Positions 25,676 through 34,114 of a DNA stretch of 64,000 nt are shown here, piece by piece. Position 1 is the first letter of the stretch. The number at the start of each line of letters is the position of its first letter. Where the stretch lies: NCBI GenBank assembly GCA_004557075.1, contig SFEX01000007.1, positions 1 to 64,000 of the forward strand. The letters are read 5' to 3'. Below the pieces are notes generated by a model. The model saw only the letters and a program-made list of their open reading frames with translations. It was not told the DNA's origin and made no database searches. The DNA is from Clostridiales bacterium (GTDB lineage Bacteria > Bacillota > Clostridia > Oscillospirales > Oscillospiraceae). The position numbers and the translations under genes are program-made.

Positions 25676-27973
25676 ATGAGGGGCGTTCGGAAGCTCGCTT
25701 TGGCTTCAATGGGATATTGCGCAGCAATATTTACAGCGCACTACGTTCTGCCTCGGGAGTTGCTTTCAACGGCTGCCATCCTGTCCGCGCTATTGCTGCT
25801 GCCGGCACTTTTGCTAAAAGGCAGAAACAGAAAAAGATTAGTTATATTGGCTGTATCGGCCGCACTGGGCTTTGCGCATTATGAGCTGCACGCGCGCATG
25901 ACCGTGGATGAGAGCGCTCAGTATGCCGAGCGCGAGCTTTATGCGGAGGCGAGAGTAACGGAATATCCCGACGTGCGGGATAGCTGTACTCTCCTGTATG
26001 TAAGATTTGACGACCCGGAGCTTCCGAGGGTGAACGCTCTGGTGCTTGATTACGGCAAAAGCTGCGGCAGCTTGGAGCCCGGCGATGAGATACGGGTAAA
26101 AATAAAGCTTCGCAGCGCCGCGGAGCGCTATGGCGAGGAGACTGATTCCAACACCTCCAAGGATATCTATCTTACCGGCTATACATCTGAGCCTATCGAA
26201 AAGACGGGCACATGGAAATACTCGTTCCTGTACTTTCCGAAGCAGATAGCCGGCGCCCTGCATGACTGCGTGCGCAAGCTGTTTCCGGACGATACAGCGC
26301 CGTTTATGCTGGCGCTTTTATCCGGCTATAAGGGCGATTATTACGAAAACGACAGGCTCTATTCCTCAATGAGCATATCGGGCCTTGCGCATGTTGTCGC
26401 GGTGTCGGGCATGCACGTTGCATTCCTTGTCGGCGTTTTGCAGAGCGCCTTGGGCAAAAACAAACGCTCGTCTGTCCTGTGCATCGGCCTTGTCTGGGTG
26501 TTTGTGCTTATGACGGGCTCATCCCCGTCGGCCGTCAGGGCGGGCATCATGCTGAGCATGCTTCTGCTCGCGCCCATAGCTGGCAGAGTTAACGACAAGC
26601 TTACCTCGCTCTCCTTCGCCGTCGCGCTGATACTCTTGTCAAACCCGTTCTCGGCCGGCAGCGTATCGCTCCAGCTATCGTTTTGCGCAATGGCGGGAAT
26701 ATTGCTGCTGTCACAGCCGATATATAATTATTTTGACAAAAAGATCGATCCGCCCGCGCTTATAGAGCCTGTTTGCAGGTATGTTATTGCAACGCTGTCA
26801 AGCTCCCTGGCGGTAACGGTGTTTACCGTTCCGCTTATCGCGGTGCACTTCGGGTATGTGACGCTGCTTGCACCGGTCGTTAATATACTTTGCCTGTGGA
26901 CTATATCGCTTTTGTTCTGCAGCGGGTACGTCGTGTGCATAATAGGAACTTTCCTGCCGATTGTAGGCACCGTCGCGGCTGAGATTCTATCGTATCTTGT
27001 GCGGTACATAGCCTCTGTGACAGGGTATGTCTATAAACTGCCGTTTGCGGCGGTTTATACGGAAAATCCGTATATGCTCACATGGCTTGTCCTGAGCTAC
27101 ATTGTGTTTGCCGCGTTTTTAATGCTTCGTCGCGGCAGGAAAAAGTTAAGCCCTGTTTTGCCCTGCGCTCTCAGCGCCGCCGTTCTGCTCTGCGCGTTTT
27201 ATATTACGCGGCATGAGAAGCTTAATGATGCCGGAACTATCAGCATTATGGACGTTGGAAGCGGCCAGTGCATAGCCGTGACCGAGGGCGCAAATACGGT
27301 AGTCATTGACTGCGGCAGCTCCGGCATCGCGGAAAACGCGGGCAACATGCTCTCGTCATATCTCCATGCCAAGGGCAGATACACCGTTGACTATCTCATG
27401 CTGACGCACCTGAACGATGACCATTCCTGCGGTGCAGTTCGGCTGATGAACCTCATGAATGTGGGAACGCTTATCCTGCCTGACAATGCCGGGGACACAG
27501 ACCCCGGCGGAGTGCTCGACGAGCTTCTTAAAACAGCGGACTCCAACGGCACGCAGGTCGTGTATATAAGCTGCGATACCCTGTTTGAGGCGGGGAACAT
27601 AGACCTTGACGTGTATCGCTCATCAGAGCGCGGCAGACGCAGTGAGAGCGGTATTATGTCAACCGTGAGCTTAGGCGAGTACGATATGCTGGTGACGGGC
27701 GACGTTGAGATGAGCGTTGAGCGGGAGCTTGTGCGAGAGAAAGACCTTTCGGGCACGGAGCTTCTTATCGTGCCGCACCACGGCTCAAAATATTCAACGA
27801 GCGAGGAGCTTTTGGCGGAGACAAGACCCGATACCGCAGTCATTTCCGTGGGCTATAACCGGTACGGTCATCCGACCGATGAGGTGCTCGAGCGCCTCCG
27901 AAATTACGAAATACGCATTCTGCGCACGGATGAGATGGGCAGAATAATAATTGATACGACGGCAGGTGATTAA
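25676..27973 (+). CDS. comEC: Competence protein ComEC/Rec2
   Basis: Inner-membrane channel for single-stranded DNA uptake. The 765-residue protein has two N-terminal helices followed by an OB-like extracellular domain (DUF4131, about residues 60-175). Then comes the competence membrane core, with VVAVSGMHVAFLVG and GSSPSAVRAGIM and many helices to about residue 505. A C-terminal metallo-beta-lactamase-like domain holds MLTHLNDDHSCGAVRL and VPHHGSKYSTSEELL. The nuclease-type HxxxDH motif is kept as HLNDDH. All three domains are present, so the gene looks intact. It ends one base before holA begins. No other com genes are in the window, so competence itself is not shown. Confidence 0.95.
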   Translation: MRGVRKLALASMGYCAAIFTAHYVLPRELLSTAAILSALLLLPALLLKGRNRKRLVILAVSAALGFAHYELHARMTVDESAQYAERELYAEARVTEYPDVRDSCTLLYVRFDDPELPRVNALVLDYGKSCGSLEPGDEIRVKIKLRSAAERYGEETDSNTSKDIYLTGYTSEPIEKTGTWKYSFLYFPKQIAGALHDCVRKLFPDDTAPFMLALLSGYKGDYYENDRLYSSMSISGLAHVVAVSGMHVAFLVGVLQSALGKNKRSSVLCIGLVWVFVLMTGSSPSAVRAGIMLSMLLLAPIAGRVNDKLTSLSFAVALILLSNPFSAGSVSLQLSFCAMAGILLLSQPIYNYFDKKIDPPALIEPVCRYVIATLSSSLAVTVFTVPLIAVHFGYVTLLAPVVNILCLWTISLLFCSGYVVCIIGTFLPIVGTVAAEILSYLVRYIASVTGYVYKLPFAAVYTENPYMLTWLVLSYIVFAAFLMLRRGRKKLSPVLPCALSAAVLLCAFYITRHEKLNDAGTISIMDVGSGQCIAVTEGANTVVIDCGSSGIAENAGNMLSSYLHAKGRYTVDYLMLTHLNDDHSCGAVRLMNLMNVGTLILPDNAGDTDPGGVLDELLKTADSNGTQVVYISCDTLFEAGNIDLDVYRSSERGRRSESGIMSTVSLGEYDMLVTGDVEMSVERELVREKDLSGTELLIVPHHGSKYSTSEELLAETRPDTAVISVGYNRYGHPTDEVLERLRNYEIRILRTDEMGRIIIDTTAGD

Positions 27974-29020
27974 ATGGCTAAAAAAAGAGGGCAGGAAGAA
28001 AAATTTAATTACAGGGAAAATGTCCGGCGCATCAAAGAAAACGGGCCCAAGAATCTTTACCTTATCTGGGGTCCTGAGGATTATTTAGCCGACCAGTTTT
28101 TTTCGGAGCTGAAAAAGCTGTGCGTTACCGACGAGGGCGACGATTTCAGCTATCGCAAGCTGACAGAGCGCGATTTTGACGCGCTGTCTCTGCGCGAGGC
28201 CGTTGATTCAGTGCCGTTTTTGTCCGAGCGCAGCCTCGTTGAGGTGAGGGGCGTAGATCTTAACAAGCTCAGCGAGGCTAACGAGATAATAGAAATACTC
28301 AGCGATATACCTGAATACTGCACCGTCGTGTTCATGTGCGGAACGGGCTTTGAACCCGACAGGCGGCTGAAGCTATATAAGAGCTTTGCGAAGTACGGCG
28401 AGGAGCTGTGCGTGACCGCGCAGACGGGAAATCAGCTTATAAAATGGATAATAAAGCGCTTTGCCGCGGCAGGCAAGGGGATAGAGCTCAACGCCGCCCA
28501 ACGCCTGATATCCGTCAGCGGCGGACTTATGAACAGGCTGATACCCGAGATAGAGAAGATAGCGAGCTACGCAAAGGGCGACAGCGTGACTGAGGCGGAT
28601 GTAAACGCGGTCGCGCACCACATCCCCGAGGCCGTCGTGTTCGATATGACCGAGGCGCTGGCGCGGGGAGAGAACAACACAGCGATGCGCCTGCTGCGTG
28701 AGCTTCTTGCGGATAAAAACACCGAGCCGACGCAGATGCTTGCCATAGTCGGCAATCAGATGCGCCAGCTTTACGCCGCGAGGGTGGCGATAGATCACGG
28801 CCTTGACAAGAGCTATGTTATAAATACGCTCGGTTTGAAGTATGATTTCATCGCAAATAAGCTCATGGCGTCGGCGCACAGATTTTCTGCTGCTCAACTA
28901 AAACGCGCCGTTGAGCTTTGCGCGGAGATGGACTATGCCATGAAAAGCAGCAGAACAGAGCCCGTGGAGCTGCTCAAGGAGTGCATTGCGCGTATAGCGG
29001 CGGGTGAGTGCGGTGCATAG
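27974..29020 (+). CDS. holA: DNA polymerase III subunit delta
   Basis: Clamp-loader subunit that opens the beta clamp. The 348-residue protein shows NLYLIWGPEDYLADQFFSEL (delta N-terminal motif without a full P-loop), VPFLSERSLVEVRG, GGLMNRLIPEIEKIASY and the collar helix region with MLAIVGNQMRQLY. It directly follows the comEC stop, the usual Firmicute order (comEC-holA). It overlaps the next gene by 8 nt. Confidence 0.95.
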   Translation: MAKKRGQEEKFNYRENVRRIKENGPKNLYLIWGPEDYLADQFFSELKKLCVTDEGDDFSYRKLTERDFDALSLREAVDSVPFLSERSLVEVRGVDLNKLSEANEIIEILSDIPEYCTVVFMCGTGFEPDRRLKLYKSFAKYGEELCVTAQTGNQLIKWIIKRFAAAGKGIELNAAQRLISVSGGLMNRLIPEIEKIASYAKGDSVTEADVNAVAHHIPEAVVFDMTEALARGENNTAMRLLRELLADKNTEPTQMLAIVGNQMRQLYAARVAIDHGLDKSYVINTLGLKYDFIANKLMASAHRFSAAQLKRAVELCAEMDYAMKSSRTEPVELLKECIARIAAGECGA

Positions 29021-29591
29021 AATATCAGAGGTCATTGTAGTCGAGGGAAAATACGATAAAAATACGCTGTCCCAGGTCGTCGATGCCGTCATAATCGAGA
29101 CCTCCGGCTTCGGTGTGTTCAATAACCGCGAAAAGCAGCAGCTTTTGCGCACTTTAGCCCAAAAGCGCGGGCTTATTGTGATGACAGACTCCGACGGCGC
29201 CGGCTTTGTAATACGAAATTTCATAAAGGGCTGCGTTGACCCGAAGCTTGTAAAGCATGCATACATCCCCGATATCTACGGCAAGGAGCGGCGAAAAAGC
29301 TCCGCGTCAAAGGAGGGCAAGCTCGGCGTCGAGGGCATGAGCCCCGATGTGATACTCGACTGCCTCCGCCGCGCGGGAGCGACGATAGACGGCGAAAATT
29401 CCCGCACTTCGGCGGGGATAAGCAAAGCCGATATGTATAAAAAGGGGCTCACCGGAAAGCCCGACAGCGCAAAAAAACGCGCAGAGCTTCTGAGGAAGAA
29501 CGCTCTGCCCGAGAGAATGACCGCCGAGGCTCTGCTTCAGGTTGTCAACGCCATAATGAGCCGCGAGGAGTTTATGGCGGAGGAATATTAA
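29013..29591 (+). CDS. RNase M5-like Toprim protein (DUF4093)
   Basis: A 192-residue protein with an N-terminal Toprim domain: ISEVIVVEGKYDK (catalytic Glu), and the DSDGAG metal site in IVMTDSDGAGFVIRNF. The C-terminal domain is the DUF4093 type seen in clostridial RNase M5 homologues, which mature 5S rRNA. I chose GTG 29013 because family members start two to three residues before ISEVIVVEGK and a GGGTGAG lies upstream. GTG 29004 is possible. It is not next to ksgA as in Bacillus, so the 5S role is inferred. Confidence 0.8.
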   Translation: MHRISEVIVVEGKYDKNTLSQVVDAVIIETSGFGVFNNREKQQLLRTLAQKRGLIVMTDSDGAGFVIRNFIKGCVDPKLVKHAYIPDIYGKERRKSSASKEGKLGVEGMSPDVILDCLRRAGATIDGENSRTSAGISKADMYKKGLTGKPDSAKKRAELLRKNALPERMTAEALLQVVNAIMSREEFMAEEY

Positions 29592-29605
29592 AATGGTCTG
29601 GCAAA

Positions 29606-29652
29606 ATCCAACATATTGTGTTATAATAACAAAAATAAGTACACTATTGTGA
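29606..29652 (+). promoter_or_regulatory. nrdR promoter with candidate tandem NrdR boxes
   Basis: An extended -10 (TGTTATAAT, 29619-29627) lies in a region with a 16-bp sequence at 29606-29621 matching the NrdR box consensus at 13 of 16 positions. A weaker copy (9 of 16) starts exactly 31 bp downstream at 29637. NrdR boxes usually occur in pairs about three helix turns apart, so autoregulation is suggested. Confidence 0.5.
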
Positions 29653-29671
29653 GCATTTGGAGGAATAAGCT

Positions 29672-30127
29672 ATGAAATGCCCGTTTTGCGGATTTCTTGA
29701 GAGCAAGGTTATCGACTCCCGTCCCGCCGAGGAGGGAACGACGATTCGCCGCCGCAGAGAGTGCCTTGCCTGCCAGAAGCGCTTCACCACCTATGAGACG
29801 ATCGAGCATCTGCCTCTTGTCGTTGTAAAGCGCGACGGCTCGCGCCAGCAGTTTGACAGAGTCAAGCTCATAAACGGTATGGTTCGCGCCTGCGAGAAGC
29901 GCCCCGTGACGCTCTCACAGCTCGAGGGAATAGCCGATGAGATCGAGCAGGAGCTGCAAAGCGCGCTTGAGCGCGAGATAAGCACCGTCGATATAGGCGA
30001 GATGGTCATGAAGCGCATAAAGCTCGTTGACGAGGTGGCTTATGTCCGCTTTGCGTCGGTCTACCGCAGCTTCAAGGACATTAACACCTTTATGGAAGAG
30101 CTTACAAAGCTTTTAAGCGATAAATAA
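29672..30127 (+). CDS. nrdR: Transcriptional repressor NrdR
   Basis: Repressor of ribonucleotide reductase genes that senses ATP/dATP. The 151-residue protein has an N-terminal zinc ribbon (CPFCG and CLACQKRF), the IRRRRECLACQKRFTTYE junction, then an ATP-cone domain (VVVKRDGSRQQFDRVKLING). TTGGAGGAAT ribosome site. No nrd structural genes lie in the window. Confidence 0.97.
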   Translation: MKCPFCGFLESKVIDSRPAEEGTTIRRRRECLACQKRFTTYETIEHLPLVVVKRDGSRQQFDRVKLINGMVRACEKRPVTLSQLEGIADEIEQELQSALEREISTVDIGEMVMKRIKLVDEVAYVRFASVYRSFKDINTFMEELTKLLSDK

Positions 30128-30128
30128 C

Positions 30129-30509
30129 TTAAAAAATACTGCCGAAGCTTATCTGCTCCATAGTCATCAGCGAATCGAGATCGGCCATGAGCAGACTGTA
30201 CGAGCCCTCGGCAGCACCGATATCCTCCGCGTAAATATCGGATTTGAGCTGAAAATATGCCTCAGTAGTTGAATTTATCTCGCTGTGGCGCATAAAGATA
30301 TGGGTATAGCCGTCAAGGGACATCCAGTGCTCGATGGCGGCGTCAAGCTGCGGCTTTGCACGGTCAAAGTCGCCGTTTCTGGCGCTTTCATAAGCGGCGG
30401 TAACGTCGTCTTCAAGGCTGAGTATAATATTGCCGGAGACTTTGATGTTTACCATCACGCCGGCAAAAAGCGCAATGAGTATTATAGCTGCGGCTATTTC
30501 CTTTTTCAT
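30129..30509 (-). CDS. DUF4363 membrane protein
   Basis: A 126-residue protein: MKKEIAAAIILIALFAGVMV forms one N-terminal membrane helix, followed by a helical extracellular domain (GDFDRAKPQLDAAIEHW, HIFMRHSEINSTTEAYFQL) typical of DUF4363. ATG 30509 has GGAGGGCTGAG upstream. It starts 1 nt after the DUF421 gene and is its usual partner in Clostridia. The function of the pair is not established; related DUF421 proteins affect spore germination and resistance in some bacilli. Confidence 0.8.
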   Translation of the reverse strand: MKKEIAAAIILIALFAGVMVNIKVSGNIILSLEDDVTAAYESARNGDFDRAKPQLDAAIEHWMSLDGYTHIFMRHSEINSTTEAYFQLKSDIYAEDIGAAEGSYSLLMADLDSLMTMEQISFGSIF

Positions 30510-30510
30510 C

Positions 30511-31185
30511 TCAGCCCTCCTTTGCCTGACAAAATACGCTGCCGTCCTCCGACAGTGTGAGGATATATACATCGTCGGCAGAGCCTACGTTCTGCCGCTT
30601 GAGCTCATTTGTAAGCCAGCGTCTGTCGCGGCCGAGAAGCGCAAGATTTTTGTCGAGTATCCGGCCTTCGTTTATTATAATGTGCGCATAGCTCACATCG
30701 CTGCCGTCAACGCCCATCTGCGCCGCTGTGGCGGGCTGGTCTGCGGAGTTTAGTATAACGCTGAGCTGACCGTTTGTCTCGAGAACGGCGTATTTCACTT
30801 GGCTTGTGTCCGTAAGCCCCTGAGCGCGCAGCTCCTGCATCAGCTCATCGAGAGTAAAGCGGTTTTTGAGCATGGCATCCCGAAGTATTTTGCCGTTTTT
30901 TATAATCATTTCGGGGCGGCCGTAGGTCAGCTTTCGCAGCTTTACGCTGTGCATGTTGAGCCCTGCTATTATTATTTCAAGGCAGAACATTATTACTATC
31001 GGCACAAGGCCGTTGAGCAGAGGTATGCCGATATCCTGCAAAGGCGTAGCGGCAAGATCCGCTATCAGGGCGGCGACAATAAATTCGGATATCTCCAGCT
31101 CTCCCAACTGACGCTTTCCCATGACTCGCATGGATATGAGTATGGCAAAGTACAGTATCACTGTGCGGATAAAAATGATTGCCAA
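30511..31185 (-). CDS. DUF421 (YetF-type) membrane protein
   Basis: A 224-residue protein with three N-terminal membrane helices (IFIRTVILYFAILISMRVMG, then FIVAALIADLAATPL and VPIVIMFCLEIIIAG). Two small YetF domains follow, with the KRQLGELEISEF and GRPEMIIKNGKIL motifs. Start is TTG 31185 with GGGAGGCG about eight bases ahead; the next methionine would remove the first helix. It forms a two-gene operon with the DUF4363 gene and is divergent from the NagB-like gene. Confidence 0.9.
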   Translation of the reverse strand: MAIIFIRTVILYFAILISMRVMGKRQLGELEISEFIVAALIADLAATPLQDIGIPLLNGLVPIVIMFCLEIIIAGLNMHSVKLRKLTYGRPEMIIKNGKILRDAMLKNRFTLDELMQELRAQGLTDTSQVKYAVLETNGQLSVILNSADQPATAAQMGVDGSDVSYAHIIINEGRILDKNLALLGRDRRWLTNELKRQNVGSADDVYILTLSEDGSVFCQAKEG

Positions 31186-31253
31186 TTAAATCGCCTCCCA
31201 CGGTATTTTTTCCGTTTGAAGGTGAATTATTATAATAAAAAGGAAGCAATAAA

Positions 31254-31946
31254 ATGAAAATAATTGTTGACAGTAAAGAAAAACTCAATAAGCTTGCCGC
31301 CGAAATGATAGCGGGGCACGTTTCCGAAAAGCCGGACTGCGCCGTGGCGTTCGCTGCGGGCAACACGCCCGTCGGCGTATACGAGGAGCTTGCAAACATG
31401 CAGAACGTTGATTTTTCAAAGTGCGAGGCGTTTAATATCTGCGAATATGAGCACCTTGCGGCTGACGATGAGCGCTCCTGCGCAAACCAGCTTAAAGCTC
31501 AGCTTTATTCTAAGCTCGGAATAACGAAAATACATACGCCGACGGCAGAAAATGCCGAAGGCTTTGACGCGGAGATCGCCTCCTGCGGCGGCCTTGAGAT
31601 GATTCTGCTCGGCATCGGAACAAACGGCCATATCGGCTTTAACGAGCCCGCGACGCTTTTCGCTACCGAGACTCACGTCGCACAGCTCACGGATAAAACA
31701 AAGCAGATGAAGGCAGAGCACTTCGGCGGCTCGGAGAACGTGCCCGACACCGCGGTGACTATGGGGCTTAAAACCATATGCAGTGCAAAGAACGTGATAC
31801 TCATGGCCTTCGGCGAGGAGAAAGCCGAGATCGTGCATAAGCTTGTATATGGCAAGACCTCGACCTATGTTCCCGCCGCCATGCTTCAAATGCATATGAA
31901 CATGACGCTCATGCTCGACCCCGAAGCTGCGTCGAAGCTCGACTGA
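31254..31946 (+). CDS. Glucosamine-6-phosphate deaminase-like protein
   Basis: A 230-residue protein of the NagB/SugarP isomerase family, which turns glucosamine-6-P into fructose-6-P and ammonia. It has the sugar-phosphate loop FAAGNTPVGVYEEL and the family signature LLGIGTNGHIGFNEPA with the catalytic His and Glu. Two differences from E. coli NagB are visible. The catalytic-base Asp of the MDEY motif is Cys here (FNICEYEHL), and the Asp before Gly-His is Asn (allowed in the family). It precedes glmM by 18 nt and a hexapeptide acyltransferase, so it belongs to amino-sugar supply. It may run in the biosynthetic direction or be altered in activity. Confidence 0.85.
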   Translation: MKIIVDSKEKLNKLAAEMIAGHVSEKPDCAVAFAAGNTPVGVYEELANMQNVDFSKCEAFNICEYEHLAADDERSCANQLKAQLYSKLGITKIHTPTAENAEGFDAEIASCGGLEMILLGIGTNGHIGFNEPATLFATETHVAQLTDKTKQMKAEHFGGSENVPDTAVTMGLKTICSAKNVILMAFGEEKAEIVHKLVYGKTSTYVPAAMLQMHMNMTLMLDPEAASKLD

Positions 31947-31964
31947 TAGATAAGGAGACTGGAA

Positions 31965-33329
31965 ATGGGTAAATATTTCGGAACCGACGGCTTCCGCGGC
32001 GAGGCTAACGTCGGGCTTACGGTTATGCACGCTTTTGAGGTCGGCCGCTATCTCGGCTGGTATTACGGCAGGGAGCACAAGGCAAGAGTTGTCATCGGCA
32101 AGGATACCCGCCGCTCAAGCTATATGCTCGAATCCGCACTCTGCGCGGGCCTGACCGCCTCCGGCGCGGACGCATATCTTCTGCACGTCACGACGACGCC
32201 GAGCGTGTCGTATATCGCGCGCTCTGACGATTTCGACTGCGGCATTATGATATCTGCAAGCCATAATCCCTATTACGACAACGGAATAAAGCTCATTAAC
32301 TCCGCCGGTGAGAAAATGGGCGATGAGCTGCTTGACGGCATAGAAGCGTATATCGACAAGGCCGCCGCCGGTGAGCGGGACTGCCTGCCCTACGCGACCG
32401 GGGAGAAAATCGGCCGCACCGTGGACTATTCGGCGGGCCGCAACCGCTATATAGGCTACCTCATATCCCTTGCCACACGCTCGTATAAGGGCAAAAAGGT
32501 GGGGCTTGACTGCGCAAACGGCTCAACCTGGATGATGGCAAAGAGCGTGTTTGACGCTCTCGGAGCCGATACATATGTGATAAACAACAATCCTGACGGC
32601 CTGAATATCAACGTCGACTGCGGCTCAACCCACATTGAGCAGATGCAGAAATTCGTCCTCGACAACGGCCTTGATGTTGGCTTCTCCTTTGACGGCGACG
32701 CCGACCGCTGCCTTGCCGTTGACGATAAGGGCAATATAATCACTGGAGACCATATACTGTATGTCTGCGGCAAGTATATGCACGACAGCGGAGTCCTCGG
32801 CAATAAAAAGATAGTCACGACCGTGATGAGCAATATAGGACTTTATAAAGCCCTTGACGCTCTTGGCATAGGCTATGAGAAAACTGCTGTCGGCGATAAA
32901 TACGTTGCGGAGAATATGCGCGCAAACGGCCATATCCTCGGCGGCGAGCAGTCCGGCCATATCATTTTCGGAAACCTTGCAAACTCCGGCGACGGCCTGC
33001 TGACCGCGATAAAGATAATGGAAGTCATGTGCGAGAGCAAGCAGCCGTTGTCTGTGCTGGCTTCTCCCGTCGTTATGTACCCGCAGCTTCTTAAAAACGT
33101 TGTCGTCACCGATAAGGACGAGACCTTAAACTGCGTCGAGGTGAAGGCGGCTGTTGCGGAGATGGAGGCCGAGCTTGGCGCTGAGGGCAGGATACTTCTG
33201 CGCAAGAGCGGGACAGAGCCCGTCCTGCGCGTGATGGCGGAGGCTCAGAGCCACGAAAAATGCGCCGAGTGCGTCGATTATATCATTGACGCGATGCGCC
33301 AAAGCGGCAGACTTATAAAGGTGAAGTAA
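31965..33329 (+). CDS. glmM: Phosphoglucosamine mutase
   Basis: Interconverts glucosamine-6-P and glucosamine-1-P for peptidoglycan precursor synthesis. The 454-residue protein has the start YFGTDGFRGEAN, the phosphoserine loop ISASHNPYYDNGIKL, the metal loop FDGDADR, the sugar-binding GGEQSGHI, and the phosphate site RKSGTEPVLRVM. It is complete and of normal length. It sits between the NagB-like and acyltransferase genes with gaps of 18 and 1 nt. Confidence 0.96.
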   Translation: MGKYFGTDGFRGEANVGLTVMHAFEVGRYLGWYYGREHKARVVIGKDTRRSSYMLESALCAGLTASGADAYLLHVTTTPSVSYIARSDDFDCGIMISASHNPYYDNGIKLINSAGEKMGDELLDGIEAYIDKAAAGERDCLPYATGEKIGRTVDYSAGRNRYIGYLISLATRSYKGKKVGLDCANGSTWMMAKSVFDALGADTYVINNNPDGLNINVDCGSTHIEQMQKFVLDNGLDVGFSFDGDADRCLAVDDKGNIITGDHILYVCGKYMHDSGVLGNKKIVTTVMSNIGLYKALDALGIGYEKTAVGDKYVAENMRANGHILGGEQSGHIIFGNLANSGDGLLTAIKIMEVMCESKQPLSVLASPVVMYPQLLKNVVVTDKDETLNCVEVKAAVAEMEAELGAEGRILLRKSGTEPVLRVMAEAQSHEKCAECVDYIIDAMRQSGRLIKVK

Positions 33330-33330
33330 G

Positions 33331-33990
33331 ATGTACGAGATAAAAGACCTGCTTGATTTGACGAAAACCATTGCCGCGCCGCTGTTTGATGGCAAGACCT
33401 ACCCCTGGGAGGTGCTGGCCGGCATAAGCGACTTTATCATAGAGCTTGGCAATACTCTGCCCGAGGATGAGTATGAAAAGCGCGGGGAGAATGTGTGGGT
33501 GGCAAAGGATGCTAAGGTGTTCCCCTCGGCGTATATCGGCTCGCCCTGCATAATTGACCACGGTGCGGAAATACGCCACTGCGCGTTTATACGCGGCAGC
33601 GCAATCGTGGGCAAAAACGCCGTCGTTGGAAACTCAACGGAGCTTAAAAACGTGGTCTTGTTCGACAATGTCCAGACCCCGCACTATAACTACGTCGGAG
33701 ACTCGATACTCGGCTATAAGGCTCATATGGGCGCGGGCTCTATAACGTCGAATGTCAAGAGCGACAAGACGCTCGTCGTTATAAAAAACGGCGATGAGCT
33801 AATTGAAACCGGCCGAAAAAAGGTCGGCGCTATCCTCGGCGACAATGTTGAGATCGGCTGCAACAGCGTTCTCAATCCCGGTACGATCCTTGGCCGCCGC
33901 GCAAGCGTTTACCCCACCTCCTGTGTCCGCGGCGTGATACCCGAGGACGGCATATATAAGGATAAGGACAATATCGTCATAAGAAAATAA
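33331..33990 (+). CDS. Left-handed beta-helix acyltransferase (GlmU C-domain-like)
   Basis: A 219-residue protein made of an N-terminal helical cap and hexapeptide repeats. The region PHYNYVGDSILG through MGAGSITSNVK aligns with the acetyltransferase site of GlmU (HLTYLGD, GAGTITCN), including the likely catalytic His in PHYNYVGD. There is no uridylyltransferase domain. It follows glmM by 1 nt, so acetylation of glucosamine-1-P to GlcNAc-1-P is the natural role. The uridylyl step would be by another protein. The substrate is inferred from context. Confidence 0.83.
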   Translation: MYEIKDLLDLTKTIAAPLFDGKTYPWEVLAGISDFIIELGNTLPEDEYEKRGENVWVAKDAKVFPSAYIGSPCIIDHGAEIRHCAFIRGSAIVGKNAVVGNSTELKNVVLFDNVQTPHYNYVGDSILGYKAHMGAGSITSNVKSDKTLVVIKNGDELIETGRKKVGAILGDNVEIGCNSVLNPGTILGRRASVYPTSCVRGVIPEDGIYKDKDNIVIRK

Positions 33991-33998
33991 TGCGTTTT

Positions 33999-34035
33999 AA
34001 AGAGAGCAGGTTCAAAGCGGACTTGCTCTCTTTTT
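33999..34035 (+). terminator. Terminator after the amino-sugar operon
   Basis: Stem AAAGAGAGCA (33999-34008) with TGCTCTCTTT (34024-34033), loop about 15 nt with inner pairing, then T-run to 34035. Confidence 0.85.
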
Positions 34036-34044
34036 ATATAGTAG

Positions 34045-34074
34045 TTGACAAAGTTTACCTGTATAATTTATACT
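34045..34074 (+). promoter_or_regulatory. sigma-A promoter of the 34.1-kb gene
   Basis: TTGACA at 34045-34050 and TATACT at 34069-34074, 18-bp spacing. Confidence 0.7.
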
Positions 34075-34114
34075 GTAAACACAGGGAGATGAAATCCTGA
34101 GAAGGGAGCGGGTC

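Noticed and set aside
25676..30127. A competence gene cluster
   Set aside because: Only comEC is present; holA, the RNase M5-like gene and nrdR are housekeeping. No pilus or comEA genes are visible.
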